Positions 17,437 through 26,592 of a stretch of 64,000 nt of DNA are shown piece by piece. The notes under the pieces are model-generated. The model searched no databases. It was not told where the DNA came from and worked only from the letters and a program-made list of their open reading frames with translations. A program made the position numbers and the translations under genes. The DNA comes from LZORAL124-50-18 sp051208045 (GTDB lineage Bacteria > Pseudomonadota > Gammaproteobacteria > Pseudomonadales > Oleiphilaceae), in the NCBI GenBank assembly GCA_051208045.1, contig JBPJFY010000011.1:1-64000 (forward strand), given 5' to 3'. Numbering within the stretch: position 1 is the stretch's first letter; each line of letters starts with the position of its first letter.

Positions 17437-18426
17437 TCAGTCCTTTGGATTAAACACAAGAGTGAAGTGCCGGAAGCTTTCCTCAAACAGGCGATTATCC
17501 GTCGGAACCGGATATTTGGTAACCGACTTGGCCGCACTTAACGCTGAATTATCAAACGCTGGATTACCACTGGACTTTACCAGTTCCACCTTCAACCATT
17601 CTCCAGAAGGGAGCAGGCTGATTCTCAGCACGGCCTTCATCCCAAGACGCGCGCTACTTGGCTTATGCCATCGATCCACAACACGTTTTTGAATCAGCGA
17701 TCGGTAACGGTCAATCTCATTTGCGTCAGCTATTTTCTGCGCAGCCAACGCTTCCTGTTGAAGTCGCTCTTCTTCCGCACGTCGCTCCGCTTCCGCATCA
17801 CGTTGCTCTCTCATCTGTTCGGCTTGACGACTCTCTTCCAGCAACTTTTTCTCGAGCGCTTCACGGCGCTTCTGCTTCTCTTCTTTCTCTTTTCGTTCTA
17901 ACTCAGCCTGCTTTTCTCGCTCACGCGCTTTGCGCTGTTCCTGTTCACGCTTTTTCGCTTCTTCCTTGCGTTTGTGCTCCGCTTCCTGCTTTCGCTGCTC
18001 TTCTTTTTTCTTTTCCTCTTCCTGCTTTTTCTTCAGGGCCAGCTTTTTAGCCTCGGCTGCTTTGCGCGCCTCTTCTGCCTGTCGCTTTTCTTCGGCGGCT
18101 TTACGCGCTTTTTCCTGTTCTTTTTTCTTCTGAGCTTCCTGCTTTTTTCGCTTCGCTTCCAGCTCTTCCCGTACTTTTCTTTGCTTCTCTTCCTCAACCT
18201 TTCGCTCAGCGTCCTGACGGGAGCGCTCTTCCGAGTGCTTTTTTTCTTCCAGTGCTTTCAGAAGCCCTTCATCAACCACCACCGCATTGATGTAGCGAGG
18301 CGCGGAAATCGGCTTGCTCTCGGGAAACACATTCCAACCAAACACCACCACGGCCAATAGACCCAGATGGACAATCACCGACCCCAGGATCGGCAAAGAA
18401 TAACTGCTATCAATCCGGTTGATCAA
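17437..18426 (-). CDS. tolA: Tol-Pal energising protein TolA
   Basis: TolA spans the periplasm from the inner membrane. The 329-residue product has one membrane span near residues 14-35 (GSVIVHLGLLAVVVFGW), a long Lys/Glu/Ala-rich helix from about 60 to 230 with many EAE/KKE runs, and a globular C-terminal domain (NEIDRYRSLIQKRVVDRWHK to the end) that meets TolB/Pal. It lies 2 bp after tolR on the same strand. The antisense strand shows a long open frame that is only a by-product of the Lys/Glu composition. Confidence 0.95.
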   Translation of the reverse strand: MINRIDSSYSLPILGSVIVHLGLLAVVVFGWNVFPESKPISAPRYINAVVVDEGLLKALEEKKHSEERSRQDAERKVEEEKQRKVREELEAKRKKQEAQKKKEQEKARKAAEEKRQAEEARKAAEAKKLALKKKQEEEKKKEEQRKQEAEHKRKEEAKKREQEQRKAREREKQAELERKEKEEKQKRREALEKKLLEESRQAEQMREQRDAEAERRAEEERLQQEALAAQKIADANEIDRYRSLIQKRVVDRWHKPSSARLGMKAVLRISLLPSGEWLKVELVKSSGNPAFDNSALSAAKSVTKYPVPTDNRLFEESFRHFTLVFNPKD

Positions 18427-18428
18427 TG

Positions 18429-18872
18429 TTACTCCTGGGGATTCTCAGTAATGAGGCCCACTGCTTTCGCCCCGGCTTCCTGCACTAATGCCATTAATGA
18501 AACCACAGCGCCGTATTCAACGTGTTTATCGCCGCGCACCAGCACTTTGATGTCTGGCGACTGGGCCAATACTTTCGTGATTTCCGGCCCGACTTGTTCT
18601 ATCGCCAACGGTCGGCTTCGGTTTTCCCCGATATCCAGGTAGTACGCCCCCGCAGCATCGATTGAAATCACCAGTGGCTCTTTGGCGTCGGACGAGCTCA
18701 CGGGGTCCGAGGTCACTTGAGGCAGCTCAACCTGCACGCCTTGCAGCAACATCGGGGCGGTTACCATGAAGATAATCAGGAGCACTAACATCACATCGAT
18801 GTAAGGCACCACATTAATTTCGGACATCGGGCGACGCCTACCTGTTCCCGATTTAATGAAATTGCCGGACAT
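18429..18872 (-). CDS. tolR: Tol-Pal proton channel protein TolR
   Basis: TolR (ExbD family) is 147 residues, with one N-terminal span after a cytoplasmic start (SEINVVPYIDVMLVLLIIFM). The aspartate in VPYIDVMLVL is the proton-path residue. The periplasmic part carries the dimer fold ending KVLVRGDKHVEYGAVVS. Its ATG overlaps the tolQ stop (TGATG), so translation is coupled. Confidence 0.96.
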   Translation of the reverse strand: MSGNFIKSGTGRRRPMSEINVVPYIDVMLVLLIIFMVTAPMLLQGVQVELPQVTSDPVSSSDAKEPLVISIDAAGAYYLDIGENRSRPLAIEQVGPEITKVLAQSPDIKVLVRGDKHVEYGAVVSLMALVQEAGAKAVGLITENPQE

Positions 18873-19576
18873 CAGTGACCTTCCTGCGTGGGCCGCCCCA
18901 TAGAGACATACACTTTTCGGTGCAGAATGCTTGAAAACTCCTCAGCGAAATTTTCGTAACCCGTAATAATACGTTCGGCATTGGCGGAATAGCGGTTGTA
19001 GGCGATCACAGCAGGTATCGCTGCAAACAGGCCCATCGCCGTTGCCACGAGTGCTTCGGAAATCCCCGGAGCCACCGTCGCCAGCGTTGCCTGCTGCATT
19101 TGAGCCAGGCCACGGAACGAATTCATAATGCCCCATACGGTACCAAAAAGCCCGACATAGGGGCTGGTCGATCCTACGGTTGCCAGAAAGGGCAAGTGCG
19201 AATCCAGTCGATCCGTTTCGCGGGACAGGGCGACACGCATGGCACGTTGCGTCCCTTCCATAATGGCATCGGCGTCCATCCCTGCTTGCTGTCGCAGGCG
19301 ATTGAATTCCTTAAAGCCGGCTTTGAAAATTGCCTGCATCCCGTTATTCGGGTCACTGTGACTGGACACATCGCGGTACAATTGATTAAGGTCCATCCCG
19401 GACCAAAATCGCTCTTCGAAGGCCAGCTGGCTTCTTCGGGACTGTTTGAACACACTGGCACGCTGAAAGATAATCACCCACGAAACGATGGAAGCGAGGA
19501 AAAGGAGCAGCATCACCAACTGTACAACAACGCTGGCCTCCCAAATCAAACTCCATATCGACAGTTGTTGTTCCAC
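18872..19576 (-). CDS. tolQ: Tol-Pal proton channel protein TolQ
   Basis: TolQ (ExbB/MotA family) has 234 residues with three membrane spans: near the N-terminus (VVVQLVMLLLFLASIVSW), and two around residues 135-200, carrying the conserved TVGSTSPYVGLFGTVWGIM and the GISEALVATAMGLFAAIPAV. With TolR it forms the channel that drives TolA. It is the first gene of the tol operon after ybgC, with a 102-bp gap that may hold a promoter. Confidence 0.96.
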   Translation of the reverse strand: MEQQLSIWSLIWEASVVVQLVMLLLFLASIVSWVIIFQRASVFKQSRRSQLAFEERFWSGMDLNQLYRDVSSHSDPNNGMQAIFKAGFKEFNRLRQQAGMDADAIMEGTQRAMRVALSRETDRLDSHLPFLATVGSTSPYVGLFGTVWGIMNSFRGLAQMQQATLATVAPGISEALVATAMGLFAAIPAVIAYNRYSANAERIITGYENFAEEFSSILHRKVYVSMGRPTQEGH

Positions 19577-19678
19577 CTGGATTGATCTCCTTGAATTTCG
19601 TGTAAAAAGGTCTTCGGAACAGCGCGCTCCGGGGCAGATTCACGCGCTAACTATAAAACACCCGGTTGGAATTCCACA

Positions 19679-20176
19679 TTAAGATTTCGTTATCAATGCG
19701 GACTTCATTTCTGCAGGCAGGCGCATCGGTCGTCCGGTTTCGGCATTCAAGCAGGCCACGATCACCTCTGCTTTCACCAGTTCCGTCACCCCCGTGATTT
19801 CAGACGTATGAAAGCCCTGAAAAGACACAGTCTCCGGTAACTCATTCGTTGGCAAGCCTTTAAACACGCACTGTTTAAAAACCAGCCTGCTTGCACCCAC
19901 CTGTTCCAGTTTCGCACTGGCGTAAATGAGGTCGTCCAACCGCGCAGGTTGCCTGTAATCCACGCTCAAATGACTCACAACAAAGTTCACACCGACAGAC
20001 AGGCCGCTGCGCACCTCATACCCCAGTGACCGAATCAGCTCCGTACGGGCACGCTCCAGGTATTTGAGATAGTTGGCATAAAATACGATGCCACCAGCAT
20101 CGGTGTCTTCAATGTACACGCGAATTGGCCAGATAAACTCAGAAGCCGACAAAGGAGCACGGCCATCCTCAGCCAC
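19679..20176 (-). CDS. ybgC: Tol-Pal-associated acyl-CoA thioesterase YbgC
   Basis: YbgC is a hotdog-fold thioesterase acting on acyl-CoA/ACP, linked to phospholipid metabolism. The 165-residue product has the active aspartate in YIEDTDAGGIVFYANYLKY and the arginine-rich FLERARTELIR-like helix. A GTG at 20185 is also open, but the GTG at 20176 has GGGAAG at a better distance, so I chose the latter. It overlaps the ruvB stop by eight bases, so it is translationally linked to ruvB. Confidence 0.92.
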   Translation of the reverse strand: MAEDGRAPLSASEFIWPIRVYIEDTDAGGIVFYANYLKYLERARTELIRSLGYEVRSGLSVGVNFVVSHLSVDYRQPARLDDLIYASAKLEQVGASRLVFKQCVFKGLPTNELPETVSFQGFHTSEITGVTELVKAEVIVACLNAETGRPMRLPAEMKSALITKS

Positions 20177-21182
20177 AGTTAGCACTTCCCGTTTCTTGAA
20201 TATGCTTGCGCGCCAATTCGGTCGCCACGCGCCCGCGTGGTGTGCGCAGCAAGTAACCCTGTTGAATCAAATAAGGCTCGAGGACATCCTCGATGGTGTT
20301 GCGATCTTCGCCGATCGCGGCCGCCAGATTATCCAATCCTACGGGACCGCCATCAAAACGTTCGAAAATCGTCGCCAACAGTCTTCTGTCCAGATGATCA
20401 AAACCAGCACTGTCCACCTTGAGCATCGTCAACGCTTCATCTGCCACCTGCAGGGTGACGTGACCGGAAGCCTTGATATCTGCATAGTCCCTGACCCGCC
20501 TGAGCAATCGATTGGCAATTCGGGGAGTCCCACGAGAGCGGCGTGCGATTTCAAACGCGCCGGCTTCATCCATCTGGACTCCCATCAGGCCAGCGGAGCG
20601 ATTGACAATGGTCGACAATTCTTCAGGACTATAAAATTCCAGGCGCTGAACTATCCCGAATCGCGCCATCAACGGGGACGTCAACGAGCCCGCACGTGTA
20701 GTCGCGCCCACGAGTGTGAATGGTGGTAAATCCAATTTGATTGAACGTGCGGCGGGCCCCTCACCGATCATGATGTCCAGCTGGTAGTCTTCCATTGCAG
20801 GGTACAGCACTTCTTCAATGGCTGGTGCCATGCGGTGGATTTCATCGATGAACAACACATCCCCGGCGTCGAGATTCGTCAGGAGCGCAGCCAAATCCCC
20901 CGCTTTTTCCAAAACAGGCCCGCTCGTTGATTTGATCGAGCCGCCCATTTCATTGGCAATAATGTTCGCGAGTGTTGTTTTTCCCAGCCCGGGAGGGCCA
21001 AAAATCAAGGTATGATCCAACGCTTCACTTCTCAAGCGCGCCGCTTGAATGAAGATGGACATCTGGTGTTTGACTTCAGACTGACCGATATAGTCCGTCA
21101 GTTGCAGTGGGCGAACCGCTCGGTCGTATTTGTCTTCAGTGGGCGGAGCAATGGCGGAGACGATTCTGTCTGCTTCGGTCAT
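20169..21182 (-). CDS. ruvB: Holliday junction helicase subunit RuvB
   Basis: RuvB is the hexameric ATPase that drives branch migration with RuvA. The 337-residue product has Walker A GPPGLGKTT, Walker B VLFIDEIHRM, sensor motif GATTRAG and the winged-helix end (LIQQGYLLRTPRGR). It follows ruvA after 53 bp and runs into ybgC. The motifs are intact. Confidence 0.97.
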   Translation of the reverse strand: MTEADRIVSAIAPPTEDKYDRAVRPLQLTDYIGQSEVKHQMSIFIQAARLRSEALDHTLIFGPPGLGKTTLANIIANEMGGSIKSTSGPVLEKAGDLAALLTNLDAGDVLFIDEIHRMAPAIEEVLYPAMEDYQLDIMIGEGPAARSIKLDLPPFTLVGATTRAGSLTSPLMARFGIVQRLEFYSPEELSTIVNRSAGLMGVQMDEAGAFEIARRSRGTPRIANRLLRRVRDYADIKASGHVTLQVADEALTMLKVDSAGFDHLDRRLLATIFERFDGGPVGLDNLAAAIGEDRNTIEDVLEPYLIQQGYLLRTPRGRVATELARKHIQETGSANCG

Positions 21183-21235
21183 GGATCAGAGGGCTATTGT
21201 TCTTCTGGAATGCAGTGTTTGCCATCATAACGACA

Positions 21236-21850
21236 TCACCTGCCTTTTACCATCCCCTTCAACGCATTTCTAATGACGTCTTCCACGGTATCGCCGGGAG
21301 AAAGAACCGACTTGATGACCTTCGCAGCTTCACTCGGTTTATACCCTAACGCCACCAATGCATCTTCGGCCTCTTGCGCGAGCGACGCTGGAGTCACTGG
21401 GCTACCTGCCGGTGAATTTGGGGCAATGGCCGGCGACACCTCGTCGAAAGCGGCGATACGATCCTGCATTTCCACAATCAAACGCTCTGCCGTTTTTTTG
21501 CCAACCCCTGGTACCCGAACCAACCTGGCGGCATCCGCACTTTGAAAACACACCACCAGCTCGGCGACATCCATACCGGAGAGAATGGCCAGCGCCATTT
21601 TCGGGCCCACACCATTAATGCGGATGAGCAGCCGAAACATTTCGCGACTGACTTTGGAAAGGAATCCGTAAAGCAGCTGCGCATCTTCTCGCACCACGAA
21701 GTGTGTATGCACAACCACCTGTGTACCTGACTGACCGAGGGCACATAAATCCGTCAATGGCATCTCCACTTCGTATCCTACGCCATTTACATCGATTAAT
21801 ACTGTGTTGGCATGCTTTTCAAGCACGTGCCCGCTAATTCGCCCGATCAT
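21236..21850 (-). CDS. ruvA: Holliday junction binding subunit RuvA
   Basis: RuvA binds the four-way junction. The 204-residue product has the OB domain (MIGRISGHVLEKHANTVLI), two helix-hairpin-helix motifs (INGVGPKMALAILS and VPGVGKKTAERLI), a variable linker and the C-terminal RuvB-binding helices (EAEDALVALGYKPSEAAKVI). The gene order in relatives is yebC-ruvC-ruvA-ruvB; here yebC is followed directly by ruvA after 63 bp, with no ruvC. Confidence 0.97.
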   Translation of the reverse strand: MIGRISGHVLEKHANTVLIDVNGVGYEVEMPLTDLCALGQSGTQVVVHTHFVVREDAQLLYGFLSKVSREMFRLLIRINGVGPKMALAILSGMDVAELVVCFQSADAARLVRVPGVGKKTAERLIVEMQDRIAAFDEVSPAIAPNSPAGSPVTPASLAQEAEDALVALGYKPSEAAKVIKSVLSPGDTVEDVIRNALKGMVKGR

Positions 21851-21913
21851 TGACCCTGCCTGCTCTCATGGTTTGTGTCGCCCCAAAAGCGACGATTGTT
21901 CCTGACAAGACAC

Positions 21914-22660
21914 TTACTCCAGCGCTTGTAATATGTCGTCTGCGATACTGGCGTTAGAGTATACGTTCTGCACGTCATCAAGGTCTTCCAGCGTGTCGAT
22001 CAGCTTCAATACGGTTTCAGCGGTCGCTTTATCGAGTTCAGCCTCCGTTGAGGGAATCATCGTGACTTCCGAGGACTCAGGCGGAATCCCGCATTGCACA
22101 AGCGCATCTCGCACGGCCTCATAGACATCAGGCGGGGTGAGCACTTCAATTGTTCCGTCGTTATGCGCTACGACATCTTCCGCACCAGCCTCCAATGCCA
22201 CCTCCATCACCCGCTCTTCATCGACGCCTGGTGCAAAGGTCAGCGTGCCCTTTTTCTCAAAGAGATACGCCACCGAACCATCGGTGCCGAGATTGCCACC
22301 CGCTTTGCTGAAAGCGTGACGCACTTCGGCCACCGTTCGATTTCGGTTATCGGTCATGGCTTCGATCAGCACGGCAACTCCGCCCGGCCCATAGCCTTCG
22401 TACGTAAGCTCATCATAGTTATCGCCGTCACCACTGCCAGCGCCACGCTGAATTGCCTTATCAATGGTGTCGCGCTTCATGTTTGCACCCAGCGCTTTAT
22501 CCACGGCAATGCGCAGACGTGGATTATCCTCCACGATGCCACCCCCGTTTTTGGCCGCGACAACGATTTCACGGATCAATTTGGTAAATATCTTGCCGCG
22601 CTTGGCATCCTGGGCAGCTTTCCGATGCTTTATATTGGCCCATTTACTGTGACCGGCCAT
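21914..22660 (-). CDS. yebC: YebC/TACO1-family translation factor
   Basis: This 248-residue protein begins MAGHSKWANIKHRKAAQDA, the hallmark of the family. YebC-type proteins were long listed as DNA-binding regulators; recent work links them to translation through difficult proline runs and, in mitochondria, to translational activation of COX1. The start is the ATG at 22660, behind GGGGAGGAG, rather than an upstream in-frame start. It is the gene between aspS and ruvA. Confidence 0.94.
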   Translation of the reverse strand: MAGHSKWANIKHRKAAQDAKRGKIFTKLIREIVVAAKNGGGIVEDNPRLRIAVDKALGANMKRDTIDKAIQRGAGSGDGDNYDELTYEGYGPGGVAVLIEAMTDNRNRTVAEVRHAFSKAGGNLGTDGSVAYLFEKKGTLTFAPGVDEERVMEVALEAGAEDVVAHNDGTIEVLTPPDVYEAVRDALVQCGIPPESSEVTMIPSTEAELDKATAETVLKLIDTLEDLDDVQNVYSNASIADDILQALE

Positions 22661-22689
22661 TCTCACTCCTCCCCTCACCCCAAAATGGA

Positions 22690-22715
22690 AAAGGGCTCAC
22701 AATTGCGAGCCCTTT
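22690..22715 (-). terminator. terminator between aspS and yebC
   Basis: A nine-base stem AAAGGGCTC/GAGCCCTTT closes an eight-base loop. On the minus strand the right arm is followed by a short T-run, so it is likely to end part of the aspS transcript, or partly attenuate it, before yebC. Confidence 0.7.
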
Positions 22716-22750
22716 CAATGTTGCTACTGCCTGTTATCCCGGATTGGGAA

Positions 22751-24526
22751 TCAAGCACTCTTCTCCTTCGTTTTCACACGAATATGCAATTCACGCAGCT
22801 GCTTGGCATCCACTTCACCGGGTGCCTGAGTGAGCAGACAAGAAGCGCTCTGCGTCTTCGGAAACGCAATGACTTCGCGAATGGTGTTCGCTCCCGTCAT
22901 CAACATCACGAGACGGTCCAGACCAAACGCCAATCCCCCATGGGGTGGGCAACCGAACTTCAAGGCATCCAACAGGAAACCAAACTTGTTCTGAGCCTCT
23001 TCATCCTCGATACCGAGAATCTTAAAGACAGTTTTTTGCATTGTACCGTCATGGATACGAATTGAACCGCCACCCAGCTCAGTACCGTTCAACACCATAT
23101 CATAGGCTTTGGAAAGTGCCTTGGCAGGATTTGCCAGTAACTCTTCCGGGCTGCAGGATGGCGAAGTGAACGGATGGTGAATTGCGGTCAGCGAACCATC
23201 ATCCAGCTCCTCAAACATCGGGAAGTCGACAACCCACAGCGGTGCCCATTGCTTATCCAGCAGATTCAGATCATGGCCCAGTTTTACACGCAGCGCACCC
23301 AAGGCCTCATTCACCACGTTGGCTTTGTCAGCTCCGAAGAATACGATATCGCCATTGGCCACGCCGAGACGATCCATAATTGCCATCGCGGCCTGTTCAC
23401 CCAGGAACTTAACGATCGGCGACTGCAAGCCTTCCGGCCCCTTCTCCAGTTCATTGACCTTAATCCAGGCCAAACCTTTCGCACCATAGATTCCCACAAA
23501 CTTGGTGTAGTCATCAATTTGCTTACGCGTCAGTTTTTCACCGCCACCCGGTACTTTGAGAGCAACCACACGCCCTTTTTCATCTTTGGCAGGACCGGCA
23601 AACACTTTGAATTCCACGTCGCGCACCAGGTCATCCACATCCACAAATTCCAGTGGGATACGCAGGTCCGGTTTGTCGCTGCCGTATTTCTGCATGGCTT
23701 CTGAATAAGGCATGCGTGGAAACACCGAAAAATCAACATCCAGCAGATCATGAAACATTTCACGAATCATCTGCTCCATGATGGTCATCAAGCTGTTTTC
23801 ATCGGTAAAAGAACACTCAATGTCTACTTGTGTGAATTCTGGCTGGCGATCAGCACGCAAATCTTCATCACGGAAGCACTTCGCAATCTGGTAGTACCGA
23901 TCCACGCCGGAAACCATCAGTAATTGCTTAAACAGCTGCGGTGACTGGGGCAGCGCAAAGAAACTGCCTTCATGGGTGCGGCTCGGCACCAGATAGTCAC
24001 GTGCACCCTCTGGAGTAGCGCGTGTCAACACCGGCGTTTCGACATCCATAAAGCCCTGACCGTCCAGGAAGTTGCGGATATAACTGGTGACTTTGGAACG
24101 GAAGCGCAACTTGTTCAGCATCTCCGGACGGCGCAGATCCATGAAGCGATATTTCAAGCGAACTTCTTCGCCGACATCGACGTATTCATCCAGCGGAAAT
24201 GGCGGGGTCGCTGCGGCATTCAGCACGAGCAACTCTTTACCCAGCATTTCAACCTGGCCTGTGGCCATTTCGCTATTGGTGGTGCCTTCGGGACGACGTC
24301 GCACGCGCCCTTTCACCTGCACCACGAATTCGCTGCGCACGGACTCTGCCAGTGCAAACGCCTCCGGCGTATCCGGATCAAATACCACCTGCGCAATACC
24401 ATCCCGATCTCGTAAATCAAGAAAAATCACGCCACCATGATCCCGGCGACGATGAACCCACCCACAGAGGGTAACTTCTTGATCGATATGTGCTTCGTTG
24501 ATTCCTCCGCAATAGTGACTGCGCAT
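22751..24526 (-). CDS. aspS: aspartyl-tRNA synthetase
   Basis: AspS charges tRNA-Asp. The 591-residue length is normal for the bacterial type with the GAD insert. Domains are an OB anticodon-binding fold (LCGWVHRRRDHGGVIFLDLRD), the class II core with motif 2 (FRDEDLRADRQPEFTQVD), the inserted GAD domain (about 280-420) and motif 3 (GGLAFGLDRLVML). The start ATG at 24526 lies behind AGGTGG. Whether it also charges tRNA-Asn cannot be judged here. Confidence 0.97.
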   Translation of the reverse strand: MRSHYCGGINEAHIDQEVTLCGWVHRRRDHGGVIFLDLRDRDGIAQVVFDPDTPEAFALAESVRSEFVVQVKGRVRRRPEGTTNSEMATGQVEMLGKELLVLNAAATPPFPLDEYVDVGEEVRLKYRFMDLRRPEMLNKLRFRSKVTSYIRNFLDGQGFMDVETPVLTRATPEGARDYLVPSRTHEGSFFALPQSPQLFKQLLMVSGVDRYYQIAKCFRDEDLRADRQPEFTQVDIECSFTDENSLMTIMEQMIREMFHDLLDVDFSVFPRMPYSEAMQKYGSDKPDLRIPLEFVDVDDLVRDVEFKVFAGPAKDEKGRVVALKVPGGGEKLTRKQIDDYTKFVGIYGAKGLAWIKVNELEKGPEGLQSPIVKFLGEQAAMAIMDRLGVANGDIVFFGADKANVVNEALGALRVKLGHDLNLLDKQWAPLWVVDFPMFEELDDGSLTAIHHPFTSPSCSPEELLANPAKALSKAYDMVLNGTELGGGSIRIHDGTMQKTVFKILGIEDEEAQNKFGFLLDALKFGCPPHGGLAFGLDRLVMLMTGANTIREVIAFPKTQSASCLLTQAPGEVDAKQLRELHIRVKTKEKSA

Positions 24527-24548
24527 TCTGTTCCACCTAAGTTTCTAT

Positions 24549-24585
24549 TAACTGTGTATTAATCTAATAACTGTGTATTAATCTA
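24549..24585. repeat. 18-bp tandem direct repeat upstream of aspS
   Basis: TAACTGTGTATTAATCTA occurs at 24549-24566 and again at 24568-24585, one base apart. It lies in the 143-bp gap between aspS and the FmdB-like gene, just upstream of the aspS start. It may be a duplicated regulator site or a chance slippage. Confidence 0.6.
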
Positions 24586-24669
24586 TTGGCTGTGCAAATC
24601 TTTTCACTGTGCTTGAACGGTTCTTCACTCGTTCCGGAAGCGCTGACTGTGAGCTCGTCCCCCGGTAAT

Positions 24670-25011
24670 TTATGCAGCCGTAGAGCTTTCAGTCTTGGAC
24701 GGCTTGGCCGAACCTTCCTTGCTGTTACCTTCCTTGCTGTTACCTGCTTTGCCGCTGCCTTCCTTGCTGCCACCTTCCTTGCTGCCACCTTCTTTGTTGG
24801 CGCTTTCTCCGGCCAGATTTTTCTTCTTACCGGTTTTAAAATCAGTTTCGTACCAGCCGCCACCCTTTAGACGGAATCCCGGTGCAGACAGCTTTTTGCT
24901 GAATGACTCTTCATTGCACTCCGGGCACTGGGTTAAGGGAGCATCGCTCATTTTTTGCAACACATCCTTTTCAAACCCACAGGACTTACAGGCATATCCG
25001 TAAATTGGCAT
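24670..25011 (-). CDS. FmdB-family zinc ribbon protein with repeat tail
   Basis: The 113-residue product starts MPIYGYACKSCGFEKD and holds two CxxC knuckles, C8/C11 and C29/C32, the typical FmdB-type zinc ribbon. The core ends with the conserved GFRLKGGGWYETDFK. After that, from about residue 72, follows a low-complexity tail of short Lys-Glu-Gly-Ser/Asn units (KEGGS, KEGNS). Family members are sometimes described as putative regulatory proteins, but the role is unsettled. Gene order FmdB-aspS-yebC is common in proteobacteria. Confidence 0.88.
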   Translation of the reverse strand: MPIYGYACKSCGFEKDVLQKMSDAPLTQCPECNEESFSKKLSAPGFRLKGGGWYETDFKTGKKKNLAGESANKEGGSKEGGSKEGSGKAGNSKEGNSKEGSAKPSKTESSTAA

Positions 25012-25347
25012 GACAACTCACCATTCAAACAACCAAAACTTAATCTCATGGGCCCGTCCAGAGGCACATCTGAGCTGACCTTTCGAGGGGCCAGCTGGCC
25101 CAAGGCGCGACATTATAAACCTAAATTGGAGAAAAATCAGGCTTATCGGCTGGTTCACCCGTGTGTATTTAACATTTTTACATATCCTTCCATACCTGCC
25201 GCTGCGAGACGCTGCCGCCCTCAAGAAAAATTGCGTTTCACTGGGAGAAATTCAATCCTTTGCTATGCTTACCTTATAAGACATAGTCAGGCTCTGCGCG
25301 TTGCGAACGCCTGATCCAACGACCAGTTAACTGCGGACAGGTTCACC
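25012..25347. other. intergenic region between two divergent genes
   Basis: This 336-bp gap holds the promoter regions of the FmdB-like gene (leftward) and of the Hpt/HD-GYP gene (rightward). A TATAAT on the minus strand at 25117-25112 is a good -10 for the former; the -35 is weak. On the plus strand TATAAG near 25274 could serve the latter. No gene is seen. Confidence 0.5.
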
Positions 25348-26556
25348 ATGGCTCTGCCCACTCCAAAAAATGTAGATCCCAGCCTTCTGGATGATTTCGC
25401 TATTGAATTCAACGAAGCCTATGAGTTTTGCGAATCCAAGCTTGTCGACCTCGAAGGCGATCCCGATGATACCGAACTGGTCAACCAGCTTTTTCGGTCG
25501 GTACACACCGTCAAAGGTAACCTGACGTTCATTGCGTTTGACTCTGCGATTCCACTATTGCAGGGTGTGGAAGACGTGTTGACAGGCATCCGGGATGGCG
25601 AGCTTCCTTTCACCAGTTCACTGAGTGACCTGGTGCTCTTGTCGTTGGATCGTACAAAAGCCATGGTGGACGAGATAGGCGGTAAATCTGATTCGGGACT
25701 CACCGCAGAAATGGTGCAGCACATTGGGCAACTTATTTCCCGTGTCGCCACCGCATCAGACCTTGAGCGAGAAGCGTTTATCCACACCGCCATTGTGGAG
25801 CTGGACCCGAGCACCGTTGCCGTCGATCCTGGCAAAACAAATTATGAACTCGCACCCTCGCCAGACGACCAGACAACGACACCCGAATCCACACAGTCAC
25901 AACCACAGTCCTCACCTGCCCTTCCCCACGCTGACGATCGCATCCTCAAGCTGCTGGACACGTACTCGGTTGCGGTGGATGAAGATATTCTCTTCTTTCT
26001 CAGCCTGATGAAGCCGATGGAAGCGCGATCGGAGTACTGGTCTGGCCGATGTATGCGCATTCTGCTCCTTGCCCTGGGCGTGAATCGCGCCGCTGGAAAT
26101 CCGGTGGACGCTACCCAACTCACGGCAGCGGTCATCATGCACGACATCAGTATGGCGTTTTTGCCGTTAGCGATTCTGCACAAGACGGATCAATTGTCCG
26201 GCCAGGAACGCAGTGTCATACAGCAGCATGTACACAGCAGCCATGAGTTGCTCACGCGCATGCAAAAATGGGGAGAGGCGGCGCAAATGGTGCTCCAGCA
26301 TCATGAACGGCCCGACGGCAACGGCTACCCCGCCGGACTGAAAGAGGATGACATTTGTGATGGCGCAAAATTGCTGGCCATCGCGGATTCGTTTGATGCC
26401 ATCACCCATAATCGCGCCTACACCACGAAAGTAAAACGGCCATTCATTCGCGCGGTACTGGAGATCAATAGCAATGCCGGCACACAATTTTCGTCGAAGT
26501 GGGTGGATGTGTTTAATCCGGTAGTAAAAAAACTGAACAGCCTGAACTTACTGTAG
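25348..26556 (+). CDS. Hpt plus HD-GYP two-domain signalling protein
   Basis: The 402-residue cytoplasmic protein joins an N-terminal phosphotransfer domain (about 10-115; phospho-accepting H53 in VHTVKGN) through a Ser/Gln/Pro-rich linker (165-195) to an HD-GYP-type domain. The latter keeps HD (H265-D266), HHERPDGNGYPAGL (318-331) and ADSFDAITHNRAY, but HDIGK reads HDISM, so the usual lysine is methionine. HD-GYP domains break cyclic di-GMP. The Hpt part suggests control by phosphorylation from a hybrid kinase elsewhere. It is monocistronic. Whether the altered motif still cleaves cannot be told from sequence. Confidence 0.8.
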   Translation: MALPTPKNVDPSLLDDFAIEFNEAYEFCESKLVDLEGDPDDTELVNQLFRSVHTVKGNLTFIAFDSAIPLLQGVEDVLTGIRDGELPFTSSLSDLVLLSLDRTKAMVDEIGGKSDSGLTAEMVQHIGQLISRVATASDLEREAFIHTAIVELDPSTVAVDPGKTNYELAPSPDDQTTTPESTQSQPQSSPALPHADDRILKLLDTYSVAVDEDILFFLSLMKPMEARSEYWSGRCMRILLLALGVNRAAGNPVDATQLTAAVIMHDISMAFLPLAILHKTDQLSGQERSVIQQHVHSSHELLTRMQKWGEAAQMVLQHHERPDGNGYPAGLKEDDICDGAKLLAIADSFDAITHNRAYTTKVKRPFIRAVLEINSNAGTQFSSKWVDVFNPVVKKLNSLNLL

Positions 26557-26592
26557 CGTTACTGAACCGTACCTTTACAAATCGGCAAAAAA

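Noticed and set aside
17658..18360. Several open frames antisense to tolA
   Set aside because: They arise from the Lys/Glu-rich composition of tolA; the tolA frame has the proper domains and operon position.
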